Shown: positions 46,001 through 60,214, numbered from the stretch's first letter. The stretch is DNA of 64,000 nt from Nymphaea colorata (GCF_008831285.2 NC_045148.1:1488001-1552000); one strand, 5' to 3'. Notes: a model not told the origin generated them from the letters alone. Numbers and translations: made by a program.

Positions 46001-46623
46001 TGAAAGGTGAGTGGGGATATCCAGTAGATGGAACTATCAATATTTGGTTTTTCATTGTCTTCTTTCCTGCTTGTATTGAATTTCAGTTGATTGATGAAAA
46101 GTAAAAATACTGTACACATCGGACATCTGAATATGGAAATAGGCTGAGTGATCATTGTAGCAGAAGTGAAGCCATTGCTCTGATCTCTCTCTGCCCATCT
46201 CTCTCACAGAGACAACAAACACAGATCAATACAAGTTTTTGGAATCTCCTTTAGTTTGTGTGTTTCTTTTCAAAGTTATGAATTGTCTTGACAAAATCAG
46301 GAAAGCTCCTGCTAGGGTTTACATGGCGCATCAGAAATATGTAGGTGAGCCTTAAGCCCCACTTTTATTTGAAGGATCTTCGGTCGACCGGTGGGGATCG
46401 CGGCCAAAAAAATGTTTCCGCCCGTGTGTCAAGATGGCCGGCCGTCTCCTCTTTTTGGATTGTTAAGGTTCTGTCGGTTGCAGAATACTACATCTCTTGA
46501 GCACGAGGGTTTTCGTTCTGAATTTGGTAGTAAATAACCAACTGTGAAGAACGTCCAACTAGGTGCTCTTAAACAGAGGTGGCATTAATTGACTTGGCCG
46601 CCATTGAATGGTGCCAAGAGAAA

Positions 46624-46657
<34 letters not shown>

Positions 46658-49600
46658 TCTATCTCTACCTACTGAGACCTATTGCAGGGAACCTTAAGGA
46701 TACTGCTAAAAAACTTAAAGGAAAATAAACAAGCTTTGTTGGAGTCTAACACGAAGTTGTACCTATACTGTACAAATCAAGTAACTGCAATGCAAGTTTG
46801 TTTCATGTATTTCTTACCATACAATTTTTAGATTAAGATTTGTAGAATTATTTCCGTTAACATTATAGTTTTCTCAACTTATGTAATGATTTATGTATTA
46901 ATATTATTGAGTGCCGCAAATTGAATTCTAGGTTGAAAGGAGAATGTCCGTCTATTCATCTGTATGATTATAATTCATGAAAACAACTTCAGTTTGACAG
47001 AAAGCCTGAAACGCACCCAGAGGCATCATATTTCTATACAACACAACTGAATTATTCTATATGTATGCAAGAAAATTAGATGTTCACTTTTACTTTCCTC
47101 ATCATGCTAAATGTCATGTACATCATTATCTTCAATCAATATTTATTATTCTACGTTCAAAAAGAGAGAGATAAACACAATTAAAATTGCCTGATTAATT
47201 TGCCTAAAACATCTTCATCACAGAGTTTGAGATTTATCTTCGAATATCTCTAACTTTGACATCCTCAATAAAATGTGGAGGAATGATATACTTTTTCCTA
47301 TTTTTAGGAAGAAAGTAGCACATACGGATGTAATTTTCAATTGCACTTTAGAACTCGTACTCTTTGTTTTGAAGTTACTTCTATTTAGTTTGGATTAGAG
47401 TAGTGCTGCATTTCACGAGACTCGTTCGTTAGAATGCAAACTATTTCAACAAAATAGCAAGTGTGTTCCAACTTAGTTATCCTAGTAGCTAGTTTACTAT
47501 CTGCAATCTGCTTTTGTGTTAAAAAGATGCTTTTCAGCCTAGAACTGGTTTTGCCTTTTATCTTGTGAAGGTTATTGTTCCTGCGAAATCTACAATTAGA
47601 GGAAACTTAGGGGGAACGTAGACTTGAGTAAAACCATAATTTTTTTTTTTGGTTGTATTGTGCTCGGGTATTCTTCACATGTTGAGGTTTCTTTCTTTTG
47701 TTCATGTATATTCGCTAGCTTCATATTCTAGTTATGCAGTAACCATGCATTCCTCGAAAGGACATTGTTCTCTTAAAAAATGTTAGTTAATTAACTATTT
47801 TGAAGGAAGATATTTAACTTCCTCTTTCTTCTCAACCGTCCTGTTATTCAGTTTTTTTTGGGTAGCATTATAATCTTTCATTGACCTTTTCTTTTGTCCA
47901 ATTTCAACAACATTTTATGGGTGAGAAGGAGGTTTACAGGCCTAAACCTCCCCTCCCTCAATTTTCCCTAATTTTAAGGTCATCTGCTGCTTGGTGTCAC
48001 ATATGACAGCAGTGTACCATTCAACTTGAATACTGATCCCCATCGCTTAAGACACGAGGACATAGCCCCACAAGAGTCCAACTAGCGACCCACCTTACAA
48101 AGGGGCTTAGCCCGACCGGTTACACCATGTCCCTTGAGGCAATTTCAACGTTAAGTGTCAAATGTCTCAGATTTTTCTCCGTGCCACAAAATATACTTGT
48201 TGCAGGATCCAAATTACAAATTCTTTATGAAATGGCCATCAATCAATTGCACTATGGTTTGACTACATAGAACTCCTCTCTTTGTTAACCACTAAAATGA
48301 TCCATGCAATCAACTAACTGCCATATAACTATCTCAACGATTGAAAGAATAAAAAGGAGCAAGATAGGAGATATTCTCATTAAATTCATCTTTGAGGTTG
48401 TAATCTGATAAGAAAATTAAAGAATCATGTAATCATAGTCAATATATAAAGTTAGCCTCATTATTGTGCTGTAGGCAGTTTGGTCATGGGCTCAAACTCC
48501 CTTTCGACCTTTCTTCTCCTGGGGTTAAAGAGGTTCTCACTTTGGAATCTTACATTATGTTGGGGGATGCCCTTGTGATATGATATGCTAATGGAGATTG
48601 GTCAGGTCTCCAACCCTAGATCGAGTTGCATGGTGCACATAATAAGTATACACCAAAGCAGCGGAGGGTATTTTTAAATTTTTTTATAAAGATAATGGGT
48701 ATTTTAATTTTTTTAAGTTTTTACAATTTCTTTTTACCGTTTAGAAAGTTTCTTTTTTTTTTTTTTAATGAGAGTACTTTGGTCATTTAAAGGTTCATAA
48801 TTTTTTTGTCGAACAGGGGTGTGCACATAACCAGCTTAGCTCCAACCCAAGCACAATTTCTCCTCTCTCAAGAACACGTCCATCTCGTTAGGCACTTCAC
48901 GTATATCTAGAAAATTTCAAGGAAGACTATATAGACTAAATTCCAAGCACGAATAGTCTCTGGCATTAGAATAATACTTAATTTAGCATGCTCTATTATA
49001 TTCTGCGGTTCCCGTTGTGTCTAATAGAGTAGGTCGGTCTGTGATACATAAGGACCTACAAAGCGAAATCTTCAATCTGGAATCAGAAATTCCGTTCGAT
49101 CAAAATGGGCCCTTTGGTTGGTCCTGGTTTTCGAAACTACATGTTTGTATCTTAGGGTAGAGGATAGGCATGTGAAAGTATGTGGCCAATTTCAGGCTTT
49201 TGAATTGTACATTAATGTTGAATGGCATCATTTGATGTCATGGCCTTCTATTTTTCTATGAGCTGGGGGACACTATTGAATCAAATTTTTCGATGGTGGA
49301 GGTCTGCAATAAATGGTGCCTGCATGTAGGCGTGTGCGTGCGTCTATATATATATATATATATATAAAGCAGAGTCTAAATTGCTGGCTGCATGTTAGAA
49401 AAGTGAACTATATATATATAGAGTCTGAATTGATGGCTGCATGTTAGAAAAGTGAACTAAAAGCCAGGGTTCAAGTTTCTTGATAGTTATGAACTGAAAA
49501 AAGTCACAACAATGATATAACGTAGCAACTTTTGTGGAAATATTGAAATGCAAGTGGTGACAAATATGAAAAGTGTCAATATTATATTATTGCATGATCG

Positions 49601-52600
49601 AATATAGCAGGATATTCGACTTGCAGGAACTTTACTGATGGTCCAGTCGTCCAGATATCAAGTTCTTGGAAGGGAGAAAAAGCAATAATTGATGTCAACA
49701 AGAGAGGGGACTAGTGCTCTTATTTTCTTCCACGAATTGAAAAATGGAAGTTGGAAAATTTCTTGTTCATATGTTTTTTATTATTATCTTTACAATTGGG
49801 CTAAAGAGCTAGACCCACTACACGGATCATCAAAACTTACGGTTAGTAAAACCCGTAGGGCTGGTTGATTACCTTTGATCTGTTTGAAAATCTCCTTAGG
49901 ATTTTAGATCTGTAAATTTAATATCAGACCTTTTTTTTTTTAATTACTTGATCTTAGATCATAATTTTGGTACCCAATGTAGAAAGTAAAATAAAGATCT
50001 CAAACATCCGTCTTAGCTATGCATGACTAGATGTAGTTCATTAGATTCATGAACCAATATCAATTTTAGAGGGAACAAAAGCATGTGAGGAGGGATCCAT
50101 AAAACTAAAATCTGAGGTAATAAACTTCCCTCTAAAGTTTCCTTGTTCATCTAAAATCTATCCAAGTTTAAGCTTGCCGCAAGTATTATGCTATATATGC
50201 ATTTGAACTCGTGTGATGCTCTACAACTTTGCATGACTGCAAGGCAAGCTTTGCTATTAGTTTCACGAACGGAACTTGTTGTGGCGGAAATTTTGCCGCT
50301 GCAAATAAACAATATTGTGATGGAAACCCAGAAAGCAGTGATGATTTTGGCCGTTGCCAAAAGATCAAAATTGTTGTAGTGTGGCAATCCTTCCGAACAA
50401 GATTAAACTCGGTTCGGATATGTGTACGTATTGAACTTCAACTAATTCTCTTATCTGCAAAATTTGATGCAGCACTAAGCCCATACAGTATGGAACTCTC
50501 GCCGGATTTTGAGTTTGGTTTAGACTCAGATTTACGTTCAGTTACGAAATTGTAGCTAGGTGAGAATTCGATGTCCACTTGCTTTAAGGAATGCAACTAC
50601 AAGGATTCTGAGTCTTGTACGTTGTCGCCACCGTTGCTTTGCTTGGAACGCTCATCCGGCCAGTTCTTATTTAGTTCATGTTTTTTTCCAGAAATATCGA
50701 TCATGAGCGGTCAGTGCAATTCATCAACGATAAAAAATCTTGCCTCTGCTTAATTAATTTCCATGATTTTTCAATGTTCCATTTGAAGGAACTGGGCAGA
50801 ATGGAGGATGTAGTGCTAGGTGGGCACTCTGGGTCGACAAACACTATTCATGTGTTCGACCAGTCCCAAGGGGCCTATCATATATTGCTGATCGGACTGG
50901 TGGGCTGGTGAAAGTTCGGTCATCAGTTCAATCTTATTGGCTGCTAATCTTCTGGGCTTTGTGGATGCACAACAATTTTGCTCTTCACCCAAGTTTTAAA
51001 GCAACCATGAACCTCCGAAGAAAGGAGAAAAGAAGGGGGGCGAGGGGAAAGAGAGGGGCTGCTTCGACCTCTTCAAGGTATCTCCAAACCTCCATGTATT
51101 GATCTACGTTATTGGCAGAGCCAGAATTTTTTGGTTTAAGTGGCACTCGAGTCACCAGCCTAAGTCTAGTGTAGGCACCTAATGTAAAACTTTTGAGTTA
51201 TCACTTTGTGATTTTAAGTCTTTCAGTTAAACTTTTAATGGGCAGTGCGATCACATTGTGTCCTACACCAGCCTTCATTTGTCTCCGCCACTGGTCTGAG
51301 TTCGAGTGCCAAAACCCTGGTCAGGCCTAACAGTTCAAAATTAAACATCTATACCACAAAGATCAAGCTGTATAGTTCTTGACACATCCAACCAACCAGA
51401 GAATATATCATATTTAGGACCCTGAAGACAGGACTTGTAGGTTATCGATCCGTGCTTGGCTTAATTTTGGATTGGGTTACAATATTATAACGAATCTAAA
51501 TGTGAGAATAATTTGAACGTGAAAGCCAAATTCACCGTGAAAGACACTGCGGAGCAAGATTCCCTGCTCTAAGTTGGATTTGCATATAGAAAGCGAGACA
51601 AAACCTTATGGGCTTGTAATTCACTAGTTGAAATTGTTGGATAGTGACCATGAGCCTTCTTCATATCTCTCTCAACTGTGATACTCGCAGTTACGCGATA
51701 ATCTTTACAAAGTTTTTCGAACTGAAGATTTTTTTTTTTAAACGAATTTTGGTTTTGCACTATCCTGAAATATTTCACTCGCTTTAACCGCACGCTGGAA
51801 TCCGGAGTCCAATGAGGCTGGACATATCATAGAAGGAAACTCGGTTATCGCCCTGCTTCTGTCTATGTTTCTCTTCTTCCTTTTCTTGTTTCAGCTTCAG
51901 CTGCTACCTGCCTTTTCTCATCCTGGAGACTCCGTTGGTGAATTTGCTCAGGAAACTTAGAACTGATCAAAGGCGCTATTCCGCTGCATCAACTCCAACA
52001 GAGATCACCACTTCTAGGCCAAAGGATCGTAGCTGGAAGATACTGGTTCCAGATGTGGACATATTCTTGATTACAACATCTCGAACTGATCAAGCAGACC
52101 CCAAAGCCAACAACATTTTTTTTGTACAGAGGCAGAAACTTGAAAGACTCATGCACGGTTAATACGTAGCTCTGTTGCTCTGGACCTCAATCCAAATCTA
52201 AAAAGTTTGGTAGGATGCATTCTATATCTGAACCGATTGTGCAAACATATATACTTTTCTCTTTCTAGTAATGATGGTGGGCTTCGATGAGACCTCTTTC
52301 ATCTTTCTTCTGAGAAATAAAAACTTTTCCTGTTGGGTGATTCTGGTGAATGATCACCGAATTAACAGTATGTTCGAAACTTGCAACCAAACGCGGTGTC
52401 AAATTTGCACTTATATTTGAACCGGATCCAAATGGTAGCTGAAAAGCCTCAAAGGGCACAGTGCAAATGGGCTGTAAGGCCACTACTAATCTTTTTTTTT
52501 TCTTTAATATGTTATTCTTATGAGATGATATACCACAAATCCCTTCAATAGATAGATACAAAAACAAATACTTGACAAAATACATAGAATACGAAACAAA

Positions 52601-53432
52601 CACTGGACAAAAAGATACAAATATTGGACAAAATAAACAACAACAAAAACAAAAATGACGAGCAAACATTAGACAAAACAGACAAATGTGAAACAAAAGT
52701 CCGACAAAAGAAACATCATGTTTTGTTCATACAATCATCAAACAATGAACCGAGAGCACCACTAATAGAACCAACAGGACAATAATATAGTAGAACAAGA
52801 CAATAATGTAGTAGACAGGATGTTCTATCCATTCTGTAAAACAATTATCAAACTGTGCTCTAAATATTTCAAATCTTAAGAGACACTGGTGAAAAAAAAA
52901 ATATGTATATACAAATAAATAAAAATTCTGCAAGTTAGTGTGGGCAATTGCCCACAGCAGCCTGAGTGCGGCATTGGAGCTCAGCACCTGCATCAAATGT
53001 ACTAGTGAATTGAATGTTTGCCATCAATTCAATCTAAAAATATACAGATTTTGACGACAACACTGATATAAGAAATTACTCTCAAAATTGTAAAGTTTAT
53101 AACTTACGAAAGTACACGGGCACATGGGCCTTATTGGTTCAGTGACTTAGGTTGTTGGGAATCATCCCGACTAAGATTTTACATATTACATCTAGCAGCC
53201 TAAATGAGGGGGAACTTACAATCTTGCTTTTTTGTTCTTCCACAAAGTTTAGTTTCAGTTTTATCTGATCCAAATTCCAGATCCGTGGTTCTTTCCTGCA
53301 TTTGTGACTCCCATCTGCTCTGTCCTGCCACGCGTCCTGGAAGGGTTTAAGGAAGAGAACAGGAGGGAGTCCATAAGCCCTACCAAGCTCTAATAGCGGA
53401 GGATCGTCGAACCTGATTTCAGAGAAGCAACA
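46001..53432. other. Intergenic stretch between the second RAV gene and the NYN gene
   Basis: No conserved ORF is visible. A CT microsatellite lies at 46626-46652, and TA tracts lie at about 49346-49366. The piece GAGTCT(A/G)AATTG(C/A)TGGCTGCATGTTAGAAA is repeated near 49372 and 49421, a small tandem duplication. A segment at about 48010-48140 has features faintly like a tRNA-derived SINE on the minus strand. The remainder is AT-rich and shows nothing I can name. Confidence 0.55.
46626..46652. repeat. CT microsatellite
   Basis: About thirteen CT units, about 620 bases after the stop codon of the second RAV gene. Confidence 0.85.
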
Positions 53433-53841
53433 ATGAGGGCGGCGATTTCTGCCTCCTCTTCTTCTTCATGCTCTTCTCCTTATTGCGGCTTCCTCTCTGC
53501 TGCCACCGTACGTTGGGCTATTCTCTTCCATACGGGTGGCGGCGCCACCGGCCCTGAGGAGCGGGCAGGAAGGAGGGAACGGTGGGATAGTGAATGCAGC
53601 AGAGGAGATGAAGGGCGAGACGTGAAGGTGTCAGTATGGTGGGATTTCGAGAACTGCTCCGTGCCCGCCGGGGTGAGCGTCCGTAGGGTAGCCCAGCGCA
53701 TCACCTCCGCCCTCAGGGCTTCCGGCATCCGCGGTCCCGTAACCATCACAGCCTTCGGCGACACTGCCCAACTTTCTCGCTCCGCTCAGGAGGCGCTTAA
53801 CGCTACCGGCGTCGGTCTCACCCACGTCCCACGCCGTTGGT

Positions 53842-53891
<50 letters not shown>

Positions 53892-56800
53892 TGCCAATTT
53901 GTGCTTATTCATATTTACAGGCACCTGTGCTTATTTTCTGTGGTGTTTGGTTTATTTTTTGGAATCACTTTTGCGGGGCGCAATGCACTTGTATTTTTGG
54001 GGACCCAGGGTTTTTATCATAAAATGGGATTGAGGTCCACTATAATCCTTGGTAGTCTTACCGTGAGAATTCGAGCAGATTTCTTTATAAACTCTGCAGG
54101 TCCCTGTGTTTGTGACTCCAGGAATGGGACAAGAAAATGCTGTATTTTTCGAAGTTAAATGTGTGACTCTTTTTTTCATGATAATTTTCCGTAAATGTCT
54201 CAACTACAGGCCATCGACTCCCCTAAATGAATTATCAATTCCATATGAATGGGATAGGTTTTCCGGGCAATGACAGCATGAGGTTAAAGTCATCTGAGAA
54301 AGTAAGACAATGGGTTGTATGTGCATGTTCTGGAAATCAGTGGCTTGGGAGTTCTAGTTGCAATGGAGCTTCTTCTGCATTTTTCTGTGCATGAATTGAG
54401 TCATAGGCCCGTATATGCACATAAGGACGCTTGGTTGCCTTTGAATTTTTATTTGAACGTCCGATTATGATTTCTAAGTCAATTAGGATTTTCTTCTTGT
54501 GCAGGTGGAAAGAACAGCGCTGACAAATATCTTCTGGTTGATCTTATTTACTGGGTCGCACAAAATCCACCACCAGCGCATCTTTTCTTAATATCTGGCG
54601 ATGGTGATTTCTCAAACATTCTGCATCGGTTAAGGATGAGTAACTACAATATATTGTTAGCGAGCACAGAAACCTCTTCACCAACGCTGTATAGTGCTGC
54701 AAGCATTATGTGGCATTGGAATGCACTTGTTAGGGGGCATACCCTTGTGGGCAAGCATTTTAACCATCCTCCAGATGGGGCGTCCTCTTCCTGGTATGGC
54801 CATTTGAAGGGACCTCTGGAGGACCCTTTTGTTGTTGTGGAGCAGCCTCCTAGTAGTCCTTTGCCACCTGAGATGTCTCAAGAGCCTGCTGTGGAACTGA
54901 AGCCTCGTCCTGTCCCTAAATCAGTGGTTGCTAGGATTTGTAATATAGTGAATTCATGTCCAGATGGCATGAACATTCAGGCGCTCCGTTCAGAACTAAT
55001 AACAAAAGATGTGGTAAAACATAAAGATTATTTTGGGCATAAAAAATTCACTCAATTTCTTTTGTCATTACCAAATCTGGGTATCAGGCGTGGCATAGGA
55101 GATCTAGTTGTTTATGGGCTTCATCCTACACCTGCTGAACTTGGCAAGTCAAATTCAAAGTCTTCGTCAGAGGCGAGAAGTGACAGAAATGGAGATGAAA
55201 CAAAACCTGTTGCCCAGGAAGAACCTAAAGTTGTTTCTCCATCATCAGTTTCAGTTGCTAAAGGGATGGAGCTGGCGCAAAATACCTGTGCAACATCAGT
55301 TGTAGAAAGCGAGAAGCCAACAGAAACTAAGGCTAGCAACTTTTCCTCGTCTATTTGTGTACAGGATTCAGGAGAGAGTTTTCTTCATAGAGTGGGAAAG
55401 ATTTTCTTTGGAAGGAAAAGTAATGTGTCTGGTGAAGAAACAGACACACATATAAATGATTCTTCTGGGAGGAATTCAGAGAAGCAACAAAGTTGTCAAC
55501 GTTCTGATTCTGTTGGTTCAAGTTCTAGCTTCCTGGTGGGGAAAGGCGTTGAGTCAAGTATTGATAGCTCCAATCTGGTGTCGAGATTCCGAAGGCTCAT
55601 ATTTGGTGTTCAAAGGTTCTGGGTTCCTGGTGAAGAAAAGCAGAAGTACACTTCTGCAATCAACGACATAACCATGGAAAACCAATGTGCAGTGAAAAAT
55701 GTAGGTGTTGCTGATATTTGCCAGACAGACCATCCATCTTTAAGTCATGATGTCTTTCACAACCCCAACTTCTGGGATGATATTAAATTATTTATTTGCA
55801 GTCAAAAAGGTGTTTCTCTTGTCTGTGAAGCAAAATCAAGGTATCTTTTCCTTCTAGCTCATTTATATGCATTCACTATCTAGAACTAATCATTTTGAGG
55901 AATAATTCCTGAGGGTTTGCTGGGATGCTTTATATGTCACATTGGCAATTCTTTCTATCTGCTTGTTTTCATGTTTCTTTTCATTATGGGAGCTGTGAAA
56001 TAAGGGTATCAGATATGTCATATGTTATAATAAAAAGTACCAGACTACCAGTTACCACAGCTCTGCTGTCCTTTCAGCTGCATCCAAAATCTTTATTAAC
56101 TCTCGCATTGCATGGGATAGGTTGAGAACTGGACCAACATCTATGAATCAGTTTGGCACCATGCATTTGTTCCTGTCGGCTGAAAAAGAAAGAGTTAGAA
56201 CAAAGGAGAAAAAGAAGAGTGTCTATATGTCTCAAAAGTGTATCTGTTTATATTATTCTTCAAAGTGTATATGACACAGTGGAGACATAATGGTTTGCAT
56301 TTGTTCCTGTTCATTGGACATAGTTATATGCAACTGACAATTACATGAAATTCTCAGTACTAGTAGGAATGGCATTTTTTATAGATAAAGAAATAGAAAC
56401 TTTTGGGACTTAAGATTCCTCGGTATAAGTGTCTTCACTTAATGCCTGAATTGGAAGTTGGACATAAGTTGGTTGACCCCCTAAAAGACTAGTTGGTCGA
56501 GGTCACTCTAAATCAGACTCGAACTAGCACAAAAAAATGTGCCAAAATTAATAAAAGACTAAAATATGCATGTGATAGACAATAAATATGTACAATAGTT
56601 GTCTATGATGTTGAAATAGAAGGATTTGAATCTTTGACTAACAACATGCACAAAAAGAAGACAAACAAAACACTGAACATACAAAAGGAAACATGCAACA
56701 ATAACATGCCGAACAATAGAACAAATAAGTGAGACAGGAAAAGGAATATGCAATGAGCCTACAAAAGAAATTTGAAAAGAAATGGCTAAACAGTAAAGAG

Positions 56801-58929
56801 AAAATAGAAGTTTCTAAACATGTTAAAAAAAGAACCTCACGAAAGGTTTCCAAATGTTTTTTAGAACCTCACAAAAGGTTTCCAAATGATTTGTAAACTC
56901 AACTACTAGCCTTGAATAGTCAACCGAGTCATTCAATAAATTGTTTCTCCCATTAGATGAGAAAAGCTGTTATTGCTAGACTGCATTTTTTTTATTGTAT
57001 GTTTAGCTTACATTTGTTTGAAACTACCACCGTACGTGGTTAGTATGTGGTAAGGGGTTGTGATGGGTGCTGAAAAACATGAACCTAGTTCCAATCTTCT
57101 CATTCTGCAGAATGAGCTTTCACATGGTGTTGTCCTTGCGAGGCACAGTGGTTGGATCTTGGGATTTTCCTCTCCAGGAGCAGGCCCATTAAGTGATCTA
57201 CAATTTGAAGGGTTCCTTTTCTTCAAAATTACATTGAATTGGGTTCTGAATGGTGTTAAGCTGAAAAACTTGGACCTAGTCCCAATCTGCTAATTCTGCA
57301 AAATGAGCTTTCCCATGGTGTTGTCCTCATAAGGCACCGTGGTCGGATCTCATCTGGAATTTTCCTCTTTAGGACGAGGCCCATTAAGTGGTCTACAATT
57401 TGAAGGGTTCCTGATCTTCAAAAAATACATTGAATTGAAAATCTGAAGCTATTATAAATTGCTAAAGACTTAATATTTTTGTTGGTTCTGTTATGTGTAC
57501 AATTTTATGTTATCTGTTTGTTTGGTTTGAGGTATTAATTTCTCTTATGCTTTCCTTAACATTTTGTAGGGCTAATATGGCAAAAATGCTGCAGAAGGAA
57601 GGTCCTTTGATTCTTAGCACTCTTAAAGAAAGTAGTTTGGAAATCCTGTTAGATATCTTAATTTCAGACAAAAAATGGATAGTTGAAACTTCCACTTGTA
57701 CCTTCCCGTTCAAAGTTGCAGTTCCTATGGAGAATAGCTCAAGTTCTTCCACTAATCAAGGTTCAAAAGGATTGAGCTCACTATTTTCTAGTTGTATGCT
57801 CTCATATAAAGCAAGCAGCTCAGAAACACATGAAATGCGCAAAGTCATGAACAATGGAAGCTATTCAGTGCTGCAACCAAACAATCTTCTAGAGTTGAGA
57901 GCTTGGCTGAAAGACATTCATGAGAATCATGGAAGAGTTGGGGTAGCTGACCTCAGAAAACATTTTGAGAGTCAATTTCAAAATAAACTTATACCTAGCT
58001 TTTATGGTTTCGCTACAGAAGAAAATCTTCTGGAAGCCTGTTATGCTTATATGTCCAATAAAACCAGGAAAGTAGTAGCCAGGGAAAAGATGATAACTGA
58101 TTGTCAAGATTTGCTGGATGAGTTGCTGAAGCATCATCCGGCAGGGTTCAATCTAGGCCTATTAAAAGATTCATTCTTGGAAAAGTATGGGTATGTCCTA
58201 GATCATCAAATAATGGGCTATCCTAAGCTATCTTCCATGTTGCAGGTAATGCAGGGAGTCAAAGTAGATGGTAGTTTTGTTTTTCCCAAGAGAGAAGCTA
58301 AGGTGACAAGCAATTGTGGACAGGAACCAATTGGATTGTCTTCAAATGATCCATATGAAGCAATAAATCTAAATAGTGAAGACATTGATTCTGGAGAGTC
58401 GGATGATGACACTGGCGCAGTATTCGGGCGACAGTGTGCTTTTGAGGAACTTGGTCCTGTTACTGAAATGGGCGCTCATGCTGAGCGTATGCAATCTAGG
58501 CCATGTGAGAAAACTGGTGTAGAGCTGGAGAAGCTTGATCTCCTGGATGAGAGTTCCTCTCATTCAGAGGAGTTAACAGACTCAGAACAGGAACTCTCAG
58601 TTGAAAATGATTCAAAAGAATCAGAAGAATGCACAAACTCTGGCGGAGGAGACTCCTTAATGCAGATCTTGGATAAATGGTATGGTGTTCAGGAGCAAGG
58701 TAAAAAGAATCAGTCACACGGTCTTGATGGATTGGTTGATTGTTCTCGTTTTAGTTGCCCAACTACAGTCTCTCGGAATCATTGTGGAAATGTGAATCGA
58801 AGGCAAAGGTTGAAGCGTTCTAAAAGCCACTCTTTTGTTTTAGATCCTATTGATGACAAAAAGGAAAAGCTGATAGATGGCATATTGGGAACATTAAAGA
58901 AACCATCAACCTCAAACTTGAAAAACTGA
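53433..58929 (+). CDS. NYN-domain nuclease with OST-HTH/LOTUS domains (MNU1/MNU2-like)
   Basis: Three exons, 53433-53835, 54505-55840 and 57570-58929, join in phase to 1032 codons plus a stop. Residues 1-60 are rich in Ser, Arg and Gly with few acids near the start, fitting a mitochondrial or plastid presequence. The NYN (PIN-like) domain spans about 64-185: VWWDFENC (Asp71), TAFGD (Asp110), GKNSADKYLLVDLIYW (Asp141, Asp147) and SGDGDF (Asp167, Asp169) supply the acidic metal-binding set. OST-HTH domains follow at about 275-340, 686-744 and 758-820. The C-terminal quarter is acidic and Ser-rich. Arabidopsis MNU1 and MNU2 share this layout and help process 5' ends of mitochondrial transcripts, so that role is inferred. 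The first donor (GCC then GTTGGT) is weak but gives an exact phase. Translations that continue into the introns, such as the CT/CA repeat after 53841, are artefacts. Confidence 0.9.
53842..53890. repeat. (CT)n(CA)n microsatellite at the first splice donor of the NYN gene
   Basis: It begins six bases after the exon end at 53835: about ten CT units and then fifteen CA units. It lies inside the first intron, directly downstream of the weak donor, and could influence splicing through pyrimidine- and CA-binding proteins. Confidence 0.92.
56831..56895. repeat. 32-bp tandem duplication in the second NYN gene intron
   Basis: AGAACCTCAC followed by an AAAGGTTTCCAAATG block occurs twice, starting at 56831 and 56863, with one substitution in the core. 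Confidence 0.75.
57060..57440. repeat. Tandem duplication of about 191 bp in the second NYN gene intron
   Basis: GCTGAAAAAC starts at 57069 and again at 57260. Both units continue through AATGAGCTTTC, TGGTGTTGTCCT, AGGCCCATTAAGTG and a CTACAATTTGAAGGGTTCCT block to a run near ACATTGAATTG. The copies have small differences and a few indels. The 77-residue ORF in the first copy is not conserved in the second, so it is probably not a gene. The copies lie 130-510 bases before the third exon. Confidence 0.85.
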
Positions 58930-60214
58930 ACAACACATCTTGGTTAAATTTTCATGACCATAATGCTCCGAGGAACCTAAATGTTTCAAGAGATGCTTTA
59001 TCTTGTGAAACACCCACCTTGGCCCTTCACTCAAGTTGGAACAGTAGTTAATGATTTACTTCTCCTTTGTGACTTCCCATGTAACACACATAGCAGATGG
59101 CAAAAGGGAAAGGAATTTGAAAAAACCCAGGTTGATCTCATCAATCTAGCAGTGAGTGCTGATGTTTGATGGATGGTGAAATATGATCTCATATAAGCTG
59201 CTAAGAAAACGGCAGATGTTCCGTATATTGGAGATTAAAAACTAGAAAGGAATATTTTCAACAATTGGACATACAAACATCACATATAAAGTGAGAAACT
59301 TGTTAGTGATTGAAGAACTTCTTCCTTGTTATATTCCTGCTAATTTTTATTGTGATTAATTGTTATTGTTATCCAAGGGCAGGAAGATTCAGCACATGGT
59401 CTGGAGTCTTACTGGCCATGGTTTTACATTGATGCCAATACTGTATATGCTTACTTCACACATCAAATTTTATTTTGTGTAGCTGCCTGCAGTTGTTCCT
59501 TTCTCTAATTTGGCTGCATTGCATGTGAAGGAGAAAAAACTAAGATAGTAACTCATTTTTCTACTAAGTTTTGCTTTCTTACATATTTTAATCTCTCTTT
59601 CAATAATTTGTGTAGGTTTAGTTTTTTACTCCTTTTGCTTATATTTTTCAGTGTAAGTTAAACTAATATGATGTCCGAAAAAAGCAAGGATTAGATCTTT
59701 TCCACTTCTCTTTTTCATGTGTTCTTAGTGAAAAGTCTGATTCTGGTTCAACGTGAGGAGGTTCTAATTGATATTTTATTTAAACTTAAGGTCATATGCC
59801 AATGCAGTGGATTGGTGTAAGGGGAAAATGCGAGACAAACACATAAAAAAAGAAGAAGAAAAAGGGAATTGACATTACTAAACCGGAAGAGATTATTTGG
59901 TATATGGAATGATTGATATTAAATGAATATGGCATTCAAAAATCCTATCTAGAATCTCATATATCTAGAATCCCTATTATGGCTATATTAATACGGCTGT
60001 CATTCTAGTGGCAAGTATACTTTTCGAGAAATGTTACCATTTTGGATTCTTGCCATTAGCTTCAGCAAAGTTGTTGTTATCTCGGTTTTGAATGCATTTT
60101 GGCTTATGATGACTTAAGGTTTGATGCTTGATAATCTCGTTTTTCTCTTGTATGAACTATGAGCACCACTTTCTCAGCAGGCCTAAGCAGACATTAGGCC
60201 CAGAACTAAGGATA

